Positions 1 to 9,039 of a stretch of 64,000 nucleotides of DNA are shown here, piece after piece. Position numbers and translations under genes: made by a program. Numbering within the stretch: the first letter of the stretch is position 1; every line of letters starts with the position of its first letter. Location: NCBI GenBank assembly GCA_964343075.1, contig CAYFGT010000005.1, forward strand, positions 1 to 64,000. Direction: 5' to 3'. The stretch is from UBA2588 sp964343075 (GTDB lineage: Bacteria; Chloroflexota; Dehalococcoidia; Lucifugimonadales; UBA3495). A model generated the notes under the pieces. The model made no database searches and was not told where the DNA came from. It saw only the letters and a program-made list of their open reading frames with translations.

Positions 1-2
1 AA

Positions 3-79
3 GGGTGGTTAGCTCAGCTGGTTAGAGCGCCTGTTTTACACACAGGAGGCCGGGGGTTCGAGTCCCTCACTACCCACCA
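3..79 (+). tRNA. tRNA-Val (anticodon TAC)
   Basis: The 77 bases fold as a cloverleaf. The acceptor stem pairs GGGTGGT with ACTACCC (one G-U), the anticodon stem CCTGT/ACAGG encloses loop TTTACAC with anticodon TAC, and the T-arm contains GGTTCGAGTC. The 3' CCA is encoded. The gene starts two bases into the window, so its promoter is not visible. Confidence 0.97.
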
Positions 80-117
80 CTACCACCACATCTCAAAGCA
101 ACCATATGGATACGTAG

Positions 118-1110
118 ATGGAAACTAGCGAAACAGAATTTATCCAGCGAGGCCACCATTTCTTAGGGTTAGGCTTGATCAGCCAAGCCATTAGTAGTTT
201 CACAGCAGCACTAGAAGTAAGTCCGGTCTCGGTTGAAGCACATTATGGAATCGGCCTTGCATACAAGCAATCTAACAGTCTAGACGAAGCTTTAGTGCAT
301 TACGACAAGTGCTTAGAGCTGGATCCCGACTATACGGTCGGCTATTATGCCAAAGGGGTTATCTTAAGACAACAACATAAGTATAGTGAAGCTATTGTCC
401 AATACGATACCGCCATCGACCTGAATCCAATAGACCCTGACTTTTTCTATAGCAGAGGTGTAGCACATGCTTCCTTAAATCACTACCAACAAGCGATAGA
501 TGACTTTAGTTCTGCCCTAGAAATTGACCCGGCGCTACCCAATTGTTACTACAACATTGGAATCGCACACAAGGAACTAGGAGACAAACCAACGGCAATA
601 GACTACTACACCAAAGCCCTTGAATTACGTCCCAATGAACCTGATTATCGCTACGCGAGAGGTAATGCCTTGTCAGATATTGAACGGTATCAAGATGCGT
701 TAGTTGACTACGACATCGCCATTCAAACCGTGCCTTCATTTGGAAACGCATATTATAATCGAGGCATAGCAAAACAAAACCTATCTATGTATCAAGCCGC
801 GGTAAATGATTACCTTTTAGCTATGAAATTCACAAACCCTTTCCCCGATTTGCTTTTAAATCTTGGTACTGCTTTAACAAGTCTTGGTGAATCAGAAAAG
901 GCGTTAAAAGCTTTTAGCGATGCCCTCCGATTGGATCCGAATTTAATAAGATCTTACATAGCACTAGTAAAGACCCATATGCAAAATTATTCTTATACAC
1001 AAGCAGAAAAATATCTCACGCTGGGGCTTGAATTAGACCCTGACAACCAAGAGCTACTAATACTGAAAGCTAAACTTACTGATTCGCACAAAGATACTAG
1101 TGATGACTAA
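118..1110 (+). CDS. Tetratricopeptide-repeat protein
   Basis: This 330-residue protein consists almost entirely of about nine consecutive 34-residue TPR units. They show the usual spacing of small residues (A-Y-Y-N-x-G, A-L-x-L-D-P) and often end in LDPD, LNPI or LRPN. It has no signal peptide, membrane segment or enzymatic domain, so it should be a cytoplasmic protein-interaction scaffold. An upstream in-frame ATG at 106 runs into a stop after three codons, so 118 is the first usable start. The next gene begins inside its last codons, which suggests translational coupling with the unknown protein and the hydrolase that follow. The partner cannot be told from the sequence. Confidence 0.85.
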   Translation: METSETEFIQRGHHFLGLGLISQAISSFTAALEVSPVSVEAHYGIGLAYKQSNSLDEALVHYDKCLELDPDYTVGYYAKGVILRQQHKYSEAIVQYDTAIDLNPIDPDFFYSRGVAHASLNHYQQAIDDFSSALEIDPALPNCYYNIGIAHKELGDKPTAIDYYTKALELRPNEPDYRYARGNALSDIERYQDALVDYDIAIQTVPSFGNAYYNRGIAKQNLSMYQAAVNDYLLAMKFTNPFPDLLLNLGTALTSLGESEKALKAFSDALRLDPNLIRSYIALVKTHMQNYSYTQAEKYLTLGLELDPDNQELLILKAKLTDSHKDTSDD

Positions 1111-1915
1111 TCAACAAAACATCATCCAATGGCTTAAGTCCATGGAGTCCCCGTTAGATCCATACACTGTAAGCTCGAATGGACTCTACTTAGGAACTCT
1201 AGAATATTACCTGCCAGAACAAGAATACAGAAAACTCAACCTAGATACCCCAATGGCCCCTTTAATTATCAATGAAGCAAAGATTATTGGAGAATCACAC
1301 CTGGACATAAAACTGCCACCTTTATCTAAGACCCGAAGTGTATTTTTAAGTCAACCTGTCGCCGAAAGGCGCCTACAAACCGGAGCTTGGCTCAGGAACA
1401 TTGTGCAATCCGTCAGCGGCATCACTGCCGAAATTGGAACGTCTACAATCGACGACATAGGTACTGAGGTTTGCTACCAAAACTTTACTTTTGCTGATGC
1501 TTCCCAGGATCCATATATGCCAGATAACCAGACAGAACTAAACATCAGTGACCTGGACAATTTATCATTTCTGCAAGACAGTATAGCGATCATTCACGAC
1601 CAATTAGAGGTTTCTTCGAGCACAGACCTTCGCGAAAGCGCTATCCGTATTTGGAATTACAATGCAATGGCCTCACATTATCATTCAGACTTTTTTATTG
1701 GAGGAGTCCAGTCTACTGACTATTTCTCAGGAGATTCGATCCCCAATAAGATTGGAATAATTAAAAAGGAATTTGAGCAAAAACCTAAAATAAAACACAC
1801 AATTCATACCTACATATTAGACGACAACGGATTTGCCCTTGCCCACACAAAAACAGTAGTGCAGGTCCCGAGTCCTATGAGAGAAGGAGGCTATCATGCC
1901 ATATCTGGAAATTGA
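1103..1915 (+). CDS. Uncharacterised protein in TPR/hydrolase operon
   Basis: I do not recognise this family. It is about 270 residues, soluble in appearance, with no signal peptide or transmembrane segment. It is rich in Ile, Ser, Asp and Asn and ends in a basic and amphipathic stretch (KKEFEQKPKIKHTIHTY). The ATG at 1103 overlaps the stop of the TPR gene; a GTG at 1100 is an alternative. The last 20 bases overlap the start of the alpha/beta hydrolase, so the three genes look co-transcribed and coupled. No catalytic motif was seen and no function is proposed. Confidence 0.75.
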   Translation: MTNQQNIIQWLKSMESPLDPYTVSSNGLYLGTLEYYLPEQEYRKLNLDTPMAPLIINEAKIIGESHLDIKLPPLSKTRSVFLSQPVAERRLQTGAWLRNIVQSVSGITAEIGTSTIDDIGTEVCYQNFTFADASQDPYMPDNQTELNISDLDNLSFLQDSIAIIHDQLEVSSSTDLRESAIRIWNYNAMASHYHSDFFIGGVQSTDYFSGDSIPNKIGIIKKEFEQKPKIKHTIHTYILDDNGFALAHTKTVVQVPSPMREGGYHAISGN

Positions 1916-2663
1916 TAATTTCAAAATGTATTACGAAGTAAGAGGAAGTGGCCCAGCACTCACATTCGCCCATGGCGCCTCTGGTAATCGTTTGATGTGG
2001 TGGCAACAAATACCAGCATTCGAAAAGGATTACACCTGTATATCGTTTGATCACAGAGGATGGGGGTCCAGCCTAGATGACCCCAACAATATCAAAACAA
2101 GCCAATTCGCAAGCGACTTAAAAGCTTTACTAGATTTCCTGAAAATAGACAGGACAGCCATTATATGTCAGTCAATGGGAGGAATTACGGGATTAAATTT
2201 TTCCCTAGCGCACCCAGAAATGGTGTCTGCTCTTGTCCTAGCTGACACCACAGGAGGAATTGGAGAACAAGCTGTCGTCGATCTACTCCAGAATGTTGCT
2301 CCGCCAGATCATCCGACTAAAAGAGCACTCACTGATTCTTTTATAACCAATGAACCAGCCCTTACTCTACTTTACGAGCAGATAGGACTTCTCAACCCGA
2401 GACGGGAACGCTCGGTAGTATCAAGTATTTTCAGAGACGCATCAGGGCCAGGGAAAACGACTCTGAAGGATTTTGACATTCCAATCATGTTTCTCGTGGG
2501 TGAATCAGACTTGATATTCCCACCAAATGTGATTGAAGAAGTCGCGAAACTATTCACCAATGCAACTTATCATGTGATACCAGAAGCGGCTCATGCCAGT
2601 CACTTTGAACAGCCCGACATTTTTAACACACATCTTAAATCGTTCCTGTCTAGTATTATGTAA
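1896..2663 (+). CDS. Alpha/beta hydrolase
   Basis: This 255-residue protein has the classical alpha/beta-hydrolase layout. An oxyanion-hole HG lies at about 26-27, FDHRGWG at 51-57, and the nucleophile elbow CQSMGG places Ser93. The acid is probably the Asp in VGESD (about 208), and the catalytic His is in AAHASHF near the C-terminus. Its length and motifs fit the small esterase/lactonase/C-C hydrolase group, such as 3-oxoadipate enol-lactonase-like enzymes, but the substrate cannot be read from sequence. The start follows a strong GGAGG six bases upstream and overlaps the preceding gene by 20 bases. The convergent FMN dehydrogenase ends 13 bases downstream. Confidence 0.88.
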   Translation: MPYLEIDNFKMYYEVRGSGPALTFAHGASGNRLMWWQQIPAFEKDYTCISFDHRGWGSSLDDPNNIKTSQFASDLKALLDFLKIDRTAIICQSMGGITGLNFSLAHPEMVSALVLADTTGGIGEQAVVDLLQNVAPPDHPTKRALTDSFITNEPALTLLYEQIGLLNPRRERSVVSSIFRDASGPGKTTLKDFDIPIMFLVGESDLIFPPNVIEEVAKLFTNATYHVIPEAAHASHFEQPDIFNTHLKSFLSSIM

Positions 2664-2675
2664 AACCAATAGCGG

Positions 2676-3785
2676 TTAAGGGGCTGTCGTCCCTCCACCC
2701 CATCCATGAGGAATATTAACTAGCCCTTGATCAAGCGCTTTGACATCAGATTGACCTGTGTAAGACATGGCACGATCAACTTCTTCCCGTAAGCATTCAA
2801 GAACACCATGAACCCCTTCAGATCCTTTCACGGCTAATCCCCAATATAATGGCCGTCCAACTCCAACAGCTGTTGCTCCTAGGGCTAATGCTTTAAGTAC
2901 ATCGCTTCCTCGTCGTATACCCGAATCTAAATAGACTTCAGCTTTCCCGTCAACTGCATTAACGATTTCAGGGAGAGTTTCTATCGCGCTCATGGTAGCG
3001 TCCATTTGTCGGCCACCGTGATTGGAAACCAATATTCCGTCGACTCCACATTCCACAGCCATCCTTGCATCTTCTGCTGTTCTCAAACCCTTCAGTACCA
3101 AAGGAAGAGATGTCAGTCCTCTCAACCAATCTAATTCTTTCCAGGTAAGTGGGGCTACCCGGGACACTTGCCACCCAGGAGTTTCATCCGTGCCACTAAT
3201 TTCTTCTCTGTTTTTATCCAACCCCCGAAAATTACCTAGTTCCAGTTCTCGGGAGTAATGATTCTTTAGATCTCTTTCTTTAGGACTCGGGGAAGGCACA
3301 TCCACGGTCAAGGCTATAGCTTTATAGCCCGCTTCCTCAGCTCTTTTCACCAACATCTCCGTCAAATCGTAACCCCGATGATATAACTGGAACCACAGAG
3401 GACCAGATGCTGCGTCAGCTATTTCTTCCAAACTATTATTGCTACTCGTCGACACCATCATTAATGTATCAGACATACCGGCCCCTCGAGCAGTTTCACA
3501 TTCTGCATTTGGATGGGCGATACCATGACCGCCAGTAGGACAAATCATTACTGGCAAACTTATAGGAGTTCCCAGTACGGATGTGCCAATAGATCTTTCA
3601 GTAATGTCTCTTAAGAACCTAGGCCTGAGGCTCAATGCATCAAGCGCACTTCTATTTTTCTGAGTCGTGAGTTCATCCATTGCACCCGCAGCAATAAAAT
3701 CCCAATTGTCATGAGGTAATATCAGTTCGGCTCGTCGCTCATATTCATACAGGTTTATTGGATTCAAATTCAAATCGTTTTCCAT
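2676..3785 (-). CDS. FMN-dependent alpha-hydroxy-acid dehydrogenase
   Basis: The 369-residue protein belongs to the FMN-dependent alpha-hydroxy-acid oxidase/dehydrogenase family (lactate dehydrogenase LldD, lactate 2-monooxygenase, glycolate oxidase). Family landmarks are present in order: an N-terminal AAGAMDE segment, RPRFLRD, the FMN-binding PTGGHG/HPNAE region, LTVDVP, LKG and the catalytic-His signature SNHGGRQMD at about residue 255. FMN phosphate-binding DSGIRRGSD and GVGRP follow. It should oxidise a 2-hydroxy acid to a 2-oxo acid; L-lactate is plausible but not certain. It is transcribed divergently from the MFS transporter, with 151 bp between their start codons. Confidence 0.9.
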   Translation of the reverse strand: MENDLNLNPINLYEYERRAELILPHDNWDFIAAGAMDELTTQKNRSALDALSLRPRFLRDITERSIGTSVLGTPISLPVMICPTGGHGIAHPNAECETARGAGMSDTLMMVSTSSNNSLEEIADAASGPLWFQLYHRGYDLTEMLVKRAEEAGYKAIALTVDVPSPSPKERDLKNHYSRELELGNFRGLDKNREEISGTDETPGWQVSRVAPLTWKELDWLRGLTSLPLVLKGLRTAEDARMAVECGVDGILVSNHGGRQMDATMSAIETLPEIVNAVDGKAEVYLDSGIRRGSDVLKALALGATAVGVGRPLYWGLAVKGSEGVHGVLECLREEVDRAMSYTGQSDVKALDQGLVNIPHGWGGGTTAP

Positions 3786-3936
3786 ATCACTGCCTTTACA
3801 ATTAATATTTACATCATTTGGCGGAAGTGTACACCAAACGAATCCCTAGGGTCCAGATGCAGCAGTAGACCTATTGAAATATAATGCGATTCCCCATATC
3901 ATTGCTCTCTAATCAATAAAATAGGGATTGCGCGTT

Positions 3937-5184
3937 ATGTCAACTACATCCAGCAATAACAACAATCGAGCTGGTTTCACTCTCATTTCTCTGACGATAG
4001 GGCATTTTTTACAACACTGGTTAGTAAATGCACTTCTAGTACTATTGCCCACAGTTGTGGCATCTCTAGGCGGAGGATTAGCGGTATATTCGGTGCTCCA
4101 ATTTATCAGGTATATTTCAGGAGGAGTGATCACTTGCCTCGCAGGATTTATTGTTGATAAACCAGGCACCAGATGGGGCGTAGTACTCACAGGATGTATG
4201 GTTCTCGGTGCGATTTTGTTTGCTCTTCTAGCCATTACCCCAGTTGCAGGATTCTTGATCATAATAGCTATTCTGCTTCCAATTCCAGGGCAGGTCTGGC
4301 ATATCCCAGCAATTGCCGCAATATCTCAGCAATATTCTTCCAACCGAGGATTTGGACTGACAGTACATGGAGTAGGAGCTCAAGTAGGAGCTCTTATAGG
4401 TCCGATTGTCACAGGTGCCATCCCCGTTGCATTAGGTCTATGGCTGGGCATGGAACTTTGGAGAGCCATATCTATTGTTTACATCATACCGATTTTACTA
4501 ACTGCGGTATTGGTATGGCTATCCCTAAAGAATCTAAAAAGCGTGGTACAGGCCACCGAGGATAACAACGGTTTAGGATACCACCTAGGGAATGCTAAGA
4601 CATTGCTTAGCAATCCAGTCATACTTTCACTAATCGCAATAGTATTTTTGAGGCAAACTGGTTTCAATGCCCTAGAAGCGTGGGTCCCATATTACCTAAC
4701 TGCAGACGAAACAGATGGGGGTATAGGCGCGAGTGCACTTTCTCAAGGAATTGGACTCGGCATAGTTACCAGCTTAGGATTCTTTATGGCACCTGTGTTG
4801 GGATACCTTTCAGACCGGTTAGGGCGCAAATCAATATTAGTACCAAGCATGGTAATTGTTGGAGTTTTAACGTTCTTTATCATGTATACAACAGGGATAG
4901 TAGCCCTATTAATAATTCTGGGTGTGATAGGACTTTTCTCATACACTCTAGGGCAATTGCTACAAGCTTTAGTACTTGACCAAGTGGACACCGGTATAGA
5001 AGGCACCACGATGGGTTTGGTCCTGGGAATAAATCAATTGCTAGGATCTTTCTCACCTTTAATCGCGATTTGGGTAAGTCAAACCTGGGGACTTAGTGGA
5101 GTGTTTGGGTTTGCTTCTATCCTGTGGGTCTTGCCCGCTATCATCTTGTTCTTAACACCAGTTAGGAAAGCTAATTCGAATTAA
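3937..5184 (+). CDS. Major facilitator superfamily transporter
   Basis: This protein of about 415 residues has twelve predicted hydrophobic segments. It carries the MFS loop motif between helices 8 and 9 (GYLSDRLGRKS) and a weaker counterpart between helices 2 and 3 (FIVDKPGTRWG). It is an inner-membrane secondary carrier of unknown substrate. An in-frame TTG at 3928 exists, but the ATG at 3937 is preferred. The ThDP enzyme starts 15 bases after the stop in the same direction, so this carrier may import the substrate of that pathway. That last point is inference from position. Confidence 0.88.
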   Translation: MSTTSSNNNNRAGFTLISLTIGHFLQHWLVNALLVLLPTVVASLGGGLAVYSVLQFIRYISGGVITCLAGFIVDKPGTRWGVVLTGCMVLGAILFALLAITPVAGFLIIIAILLPIPGQVWHIPAIAAISQQYSSNRGFGLTVHGVGAQVGALIGPIVTGAIPVALGLWLGMELWRAISIVYIIPILLTAVLVWLSLKNLKSVVQATEDNNGLGYHLGNAKTLLSNPVILSLIAIVFLRQTGFNALEAWVPYYLTADETDGGIGASALSQGIGLGIVTSLGFFMAPVLGYLSDRLGRKSILVPSMVIVGVLTFFIMYTTGIVALLIILGVIGLFSYTLGQLLQALVLDQVDTGIEGTTMGLVLGINQLLGSFSPLIAIWVSQTWGLSGVFGFASILWVLPAIILFLTPVRKANSN

Positions 5185-5199
5185 ATATCAGGAGTAATC

Positions 5200-6885
5200 A
5201 TGGCACGAAACATTGGATCTGGCGAAGCAATCATCGACATTCTTCAACAAGAACAGGTGACGCACCTATTCGGCATTGTAGGTTCGTCTTTTTTAGACAT
5301 ATTAGATTCCTTGTATGACAAGCAATCCATAGAATTTGTAGGAACCCGGCATGAACAAGGCGCCGCATTAATGGCAGATGGATACGCCCGTGTCACAGGT
5401 AAACCTGCGGTATGTATCGCTACAAATGGCCCGGGTGTTCTAAACTTAAGCTATGGAGTTGGGTCTGCGTTTGTAGCCCATTCACCTGTAGTGTATTTAG
5501 CCCCTTCAGCTTCTCGCGACCACCAGAACAGGGACTCTACACAGGAATTCGATCAGGTGAGCCTCTTCAAACCCATCACCAAGGCGGCGTATTCCGTTAA
5601 TAAAGTTGACCGAATACCCGATGCTATTAGACAAGCGTTTAGAATCGCCACTTCGGGGAAAATGGGACCAGTGCTAGTAGACATCCCTAGAGACGTCATA
5701 GCTGGTACAAATTTGGATATAGAAGACCTGTCCGTAGATCAGTACCGCTCTAATTCGAATCGTCCCAGAGGTGATAGACAATCCGTATCCGATGCGGTCG
5801 AACACATTAAACAGTCAAAACAACCCGTCATCGTCGCAGGAGGAGGGGTTAACTGGAGCTTAGCCGCAGAACAAGTAATGCAATTGGCCGAACTAACAGG
5901 CGCAGCAATCGTTACCTCTTACGGCCGAGCCGACGCTGTACCAAACGACCATCCCCAATTCTTAGGTCACCTAGGCCGACTTGGTGCTGATGAAGCTATA
6001 AGTGCTATTCAGCAAACGGATCTGATCATAGCTGCAGGAACTCGATTGGGTCAGTCTACTACATTCTATGACAATAGGTTCATTCAAGAAGGAGTTAAAA
6101 TCATCCAAATTGAAATTGACCCTAAAGAACTTGGTAGAAACTACCCTATTTCAGTGGGAATTGAAGGAGACGTCAAGTCGGTATTAGAGGACATCATCGA
6201 CGGACTCCAAGGATCAGGAGAACTGAACCAAGGTTGGAAATCCACCGTGATATCCCAACATTCAAACAGAATTAAGAGACTAGACGATGAGCTTAAACTT
6301 AACAGTTACCCGATGAAGCCTCAAAGGGTCTACGCAGAGTTACGCAAAGTGATGCCTCGCGATGCGATTATTGCATTGGACGCTGGATTGGCTCCAAATT
6401 TCGGACAAGATAGACTTAACTTCACCGAACCACGAACACTCATCAGTCCATTAGACCTAGGAGGACTGGGATTTAGTTTCCCAACCGCGATCGGAGCCGC
6501 TTTTGGGGCCCCTGACCGTCATGTGGTCAATTTCAATGGAGACGGAGGATTCCTATTCAATGCCCAAGAATTTGAAACGGCAGTGAGATACAACCTAAAT
6601 CTTATATCAATAGTCATGAATAACGATTGTTGGGGATCTGAAAAAGCTTATCAGAAATATGCCTTTAATGAACGCTACGTAGGGGCAGACACTATCAATC
6701 CCAGATATGACAAATACGCAGAATTGTTTGGAGGCAAAGGTTATTACGTAGACAAAATTGAAGATATAGGCGATGTGTTCCAGGATGCTTTAAGAGCAGG
6801 CAAGCCTTCAATCATAGAGATACCCACTGATCCTGACGAGATGCCCAGGCCGGCACGGCTGGCAGAAGTTCAATCCCAAACTTAA
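5200..6885 (+). CDS. ThDP-dependent enzyme, acetolactate synthase / Xsc-like
   Basis: The 561-residue protein has the three-domain plan of the ThDP-dependent acetolactate-synthase superfamily. The N-terminal PYR domain contains the cofactor-activating Glu in TRHEQGA (about residue 52) and FGIVGSSFLD. A central domain follows, then the PP domain with the ThDP/Mg2+ motif beginning GDGGFLFNAQE and ending MNND. The FGIVGS-F-D-LD and NGPGV signatures resemble sulfoacetaldehyde acetyltransferase (Xsc) as much as anabolic IlvB. No regulatory IlvN subunit lies nearby, which argues against branched-chain biosynthesis. It is preceded by an AGGAG site and sits in a transporter/DUF971 operon. The substrate is unresolved. 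Confidence 0.85.
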   Translation: MARNIGSGEAIIDILQQEQVTHLFGIVGSSFLDILDSLYDKQSIEFVGTRHEQGAALMADGYARVTGKPAVCIATNGPGVLNLSYGVGSAFVAHSPVVYLAPSASRDHQNRDSTQEFDQVSLFKPITKAAYSVNKVDRIPDAIRQAFRIATSGKMGPVLVDIPRDVIAGTNLDIEDLSVDQYRSNSNRPRGDRQSVSDAVEHIKQSKQPVIVAGGGVNWSLAAEQVMQLAELTGAAIVTSYGRADAVPNDHPQFLGHLGRLGADEAISAIQQTDLIIAAGTRLGQSTTFYDNRFIQEGVKIIQIEIDPKELGRNYPISVGIEGDVKSVLEDIIDGLQGSGELNQGWKSTVISQHSNRIKRLDDELKLNSYPMKPQRVYAELRKVMPRDAIIALDAGLAPNFGQDRLNFTEPRTLISPLDLGGLGFSFPTAIGAAFGAPDRHVVNFNGDGGFLFNAQEFETAVRYNLNLISIVMNNDCWGSEKAYQKYAFNERYVGADTINPRYDKYAELFGGKGYYVDKIEDIGDVFQDALRAGKPSIIEIPTDPDEMPRPARLAEVQSQT

Positions 6886-6906
6886 GCCGGAGGCTATCAT
6901 ACCAGC

Positions 6907-7233
6907 ATGCCAGACAACATTGCGTCAGATATTCAAATAAGGCAAGATTTTATCCAGATTGTATGGAGCGACGGGCACCGAAGCGCTTTTCCTCACAGGT
7001 ATTTACGGCTCCGCTGCAGATGTGCCCAATGCGTCGACGAAATGACCGGGAAAGAACTACTCGATCCAGACAGTGTGGACAAGGATGTTCAGGCACTCGA
7101 CCATTTTATCGTTGGGAATTACGGAACTCAGTTTTTGTGGTCAGATACACACCATACAGGTATCTACACATATGATTTTTTACGATCTATCTGTGTATGT
7201 ATCGAATGCAAAGAGCAAAAGGCGAACAACTAA
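6907..7233 (+). CDS. DUF971 (gamma-butyrobetaine hydroxylase-like N-terminal domain) protein
   Basis: This 108-residue stand-alone protein matches the DUF971 / GBBH-like N-terminal domain. It has W-S-D-GH-S-F-P, YLRLRCRCAQCVDE and TGKELL, followed by FLWSDTH and IYTYDFLR. The Cys cluster (CRCAQC) and the C-terminal CVCIEC look metal-binding. In eukaryotic GBBH this domain is fused to a dioxygenase, but in bacteria it is usually separate, often near iron-sulfur or Mrp-type genes. It follows the ThDP enzyme by 21 bases and overlaps the convergent zinc-ribbon gene by 4 bases. Its biochemical role is not established. Confidence 0.85.
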   Translation: MPDNIASDIQIRQDFIQIVWSDGHRSAFPHRYLRLRCRCAQCVDEMTGKELLDPDSVDKDVQALDHFIVGNYGTQFLWSDTHHTGIYTYDFLRSICVCIECKEQKANN

Positions 7234-7442
7234 CTCTTAGGATTATCTCTCATAGGTTGAGAATTGGTAGATCTTAATTTAGGTGCAGTGAAAGTATCGG
7301 ATTTGAACGAAAACATGGTCAACACCCTCTTAGTAGTACCATCGCAAGACTTACAGGGGGCAGGATCGTCCGCTCTAGCAGCAGATCTAATATATTCCGA
7401 TTCAGAACTACACTCTTCACATAAATACTGGTATATTGGCAT
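7230..7442 (-). CDS. FmdB-type zinc-ribbon protein
   Basis: The 70-residue protein begins MPIYQYLCEEC and has a second CxxC (CKSC), giving the four-cysteine zinc ribbon of the FmdB/CxxC_CXXC_SSSS family. These small proteins were first described as putative regulators of formamidase expression, but their general role is unclear. The C-terminal tail is Ser/Thr- and Pro-containing and unstructured. It is transcribed divergently from the FAD oxidoreductase gene and converges on the DUF971 gene with a 4-base overlap. Confidence 0.88.
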   Translation of the reverse strand: MPIYQYLCEECSSESEYIRSAARADDPAPCKSCDGTTKRVLTMFSFKSDTFTAPKLRSTNSQPMRDNPKS

Positions 7443-7498
7443 ATAACACTCCTAGTACCAACAATAAGATATCTTAACCAAAATGACAAGGAGCTGAA

Positions 7499-8659
7499 AT
7501 GACTAATCAAACCAACACCGTAATCATCGGAGGTGGAATCGCAGGCTGTGCCACAGCCTATTTCCTAGCTAAACGAGGTATATCAAGCACAATCATCGAG
7601 AACGAAGGCATAGGTTCAGGAGCTTCTGGCTATTCAGCAGGAGGCCTTAATCCTTTAGTAGGGCACGGGATTCCCGGAGCATTGAGCCAATTTGCTATGT
7701 ATTCTTATGAAAAGCACCTGGAAATTTGGCCCGAACTACAGCAAGAAACGGGAATAAATTTCGATGGAAGAATCATAGACTTATTGAGAATTTCGCTATC
7801 GGAGAAAGACTCAAAAGCGTTATCTGACACATTAGATACCTTTAATGGTGCAAAGCACTCAAATTTTAAGGCTGAACTTGTAACTGCTAATGAGGTCATA
7901 TCTCAGTATCCCTTGATCGCAGACAATATATCAGGCGCTGTATTAGCAACGGGGAATGCCGCATGCGATAGCTATAAACTAACTTTGGCGTTTGCAACAG
8001 CAGCAGAAAAGTTAGGTGCTGTTTTCAAGAGTGATGAGGTTATAGGTATAAACCGCAAAGGCTCCAAAGTAATCGGCGTGAAAACCCGTAGTGGTGTAAT
8101 TGATTGTGATTCCGTCGTGCTTGCAATGGGTCCTTGGTCAACTACTGCTTCTGAGTGGATCGGAATGGACATTCCAGTGACTCCGTTGAAAGGACAAATA
8201 ATCCGTTTGAAACACTCTCCCATTCAGCATTACCCTGACTTGGAAGTGCCATCATTGCCAGAAGCATCAATACATCCAAAACCTGACGGTTTAATCTGGT
8301 GTGGCGCAACAAAAATGGAGGAAATGGATCAACCTTTTTCTTCTAAATCACCAACCGATCACGCTAGAAATACTATCATGGAAAAAATAATTCAGATGGT
8401 GCCGTCACTACTAAATTCAGAGCTTGTATTACAGACGGTATGTTTCAGGCCCGTCACAGAAGACTGGTTACCTATTTTAGGGCGCGTTCCTCATTTAGAT
8501 AATTGCTATCTAGCTACCGGAGGAGGAGAGAAAGGAGTAATGCTATCAAGTGGAATCGGGGAAGCCATTGCAGACCTCATCGTATCCGGAGCTACTTCTG
8601 TCCCTATAGAAGGTTCATCCGTTGATAGGTTTACTGCATCGTTAGGGAACACTCGATGA
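7499..8659 (+). CDS. FAD-dependent oxidoreductase (DAO family)
   Basis: This 386-residue flavoprotein starts with the Rossmann dinucleotide signature VIIGGGIAGCATAYFLAKRG and then shows the DAO-family segment GSGASGYSAGGLNP. A C-terminal FRPVTEDWLPILG...YLATGGGEKGVMLS motif closes the FAD site. It resembles glycine oxidase, sarcosine oxidase beta and D-amino-acid dehydrogenase, so oxidative deamination of a small amine or imino acid is likely. The start follows AAGGAG by seven bases. Its stop overlaps the ATG of the cyclophilin-like gene (ATGA), indicating an operon with that gene and the CaiB/BaiF fusion. Confidence 0.88.
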   Translation: MTNQTNTVIIGGGIAGCATAYFLAKRGISSTIIENEGIGSGASGYSAGGLNPLVGHGIPGALSQFAMYSYEKHLEIWPELQQETGINFDGRIIDLLRISLSEKDSKALSDTLDTFNGAKHSNFKAELVTANEVISQYPLIADNISGAVLATGNAACDSYKLTLAFATAAEKLGAVFKSDEVIGINRKGSKVIGVKTRSGVIDCDSVVLAMGPWSTTASEWIGMDIPVTPLKGQIIRLKHSPIQHYPDLEVPSLPEASIHPKPDGLIWCGATKMEEMDQPFSSKSPTDHARNTIMEKIIQMVPSLLNSELVLQTVCFRPVTEDWLPILGRVPHLDNCYLATGGGEKGVMLSSGIGEAIADLIVSGATSVPIEGSSVDRFTASLGNTR

Positions 8660-9039
8660 GGCTAACAGATATTATTATCGAATTTGATAGATCCGGAACT
8701 ACTCTACAAGCCACATTAAATGACACTAATACGGCCAAGTTGCTATCCGAAATTCTTCCAATCAATGCCACTGTCAATCTTTGGGGGGATGAAATATACT
8801 TCGGCATAGACTTATTTACTGACAATGAAAGCCCTCAGGAAACAGTAGAGTTAGGAGATCTCGCCTACTGGCCCCCTGGAAATGCTTTCTGTGTTTTCTT
8901 TGGAGATACTCCTGCATCAACCGGCGGAGAAATCAAACCAGCAAGCGCAGTGACCGTTATTGGTAAACTGAAATCCGATCCCATCATACTAAAAGATATT
9001 AAATCGTTAGACAATATTACTATCAGGAGCAAATCATGA
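8656..9039 (+). CDS. Cyclophilin-like fold protein (TM1367-type)
   Basis: The 127-residue protein has features of the cyclophilin-like TM1367 family: ATLNDTNTAKLLSEILP, ATVNLWGDEIYFGI, ELGDLAYWPPGNAFCVFFG and a late TVIGKL. These proteins have the cyclophilin barrel but generally lack the prolyl-isomerase active site, and their substrate is unknown. It overlaps both neighbours by 4 bases (FAD oxidoreductase upstream, CaiB/BaiF fusion downstream). That tight coupling suggests a shared catabolic function. Confidence 0.75.
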   Translation: MRLTDIIIEFDRSGTTLQATLNDTNTAKLLSEILPINATVNLWGDEIYFGIDLFTDNESPQETVELGDLAYWPPGNAFCVFFGDTPASTGGEIKPASAVTVIGKLKSDPIILKDIKSLDNITIRSKS

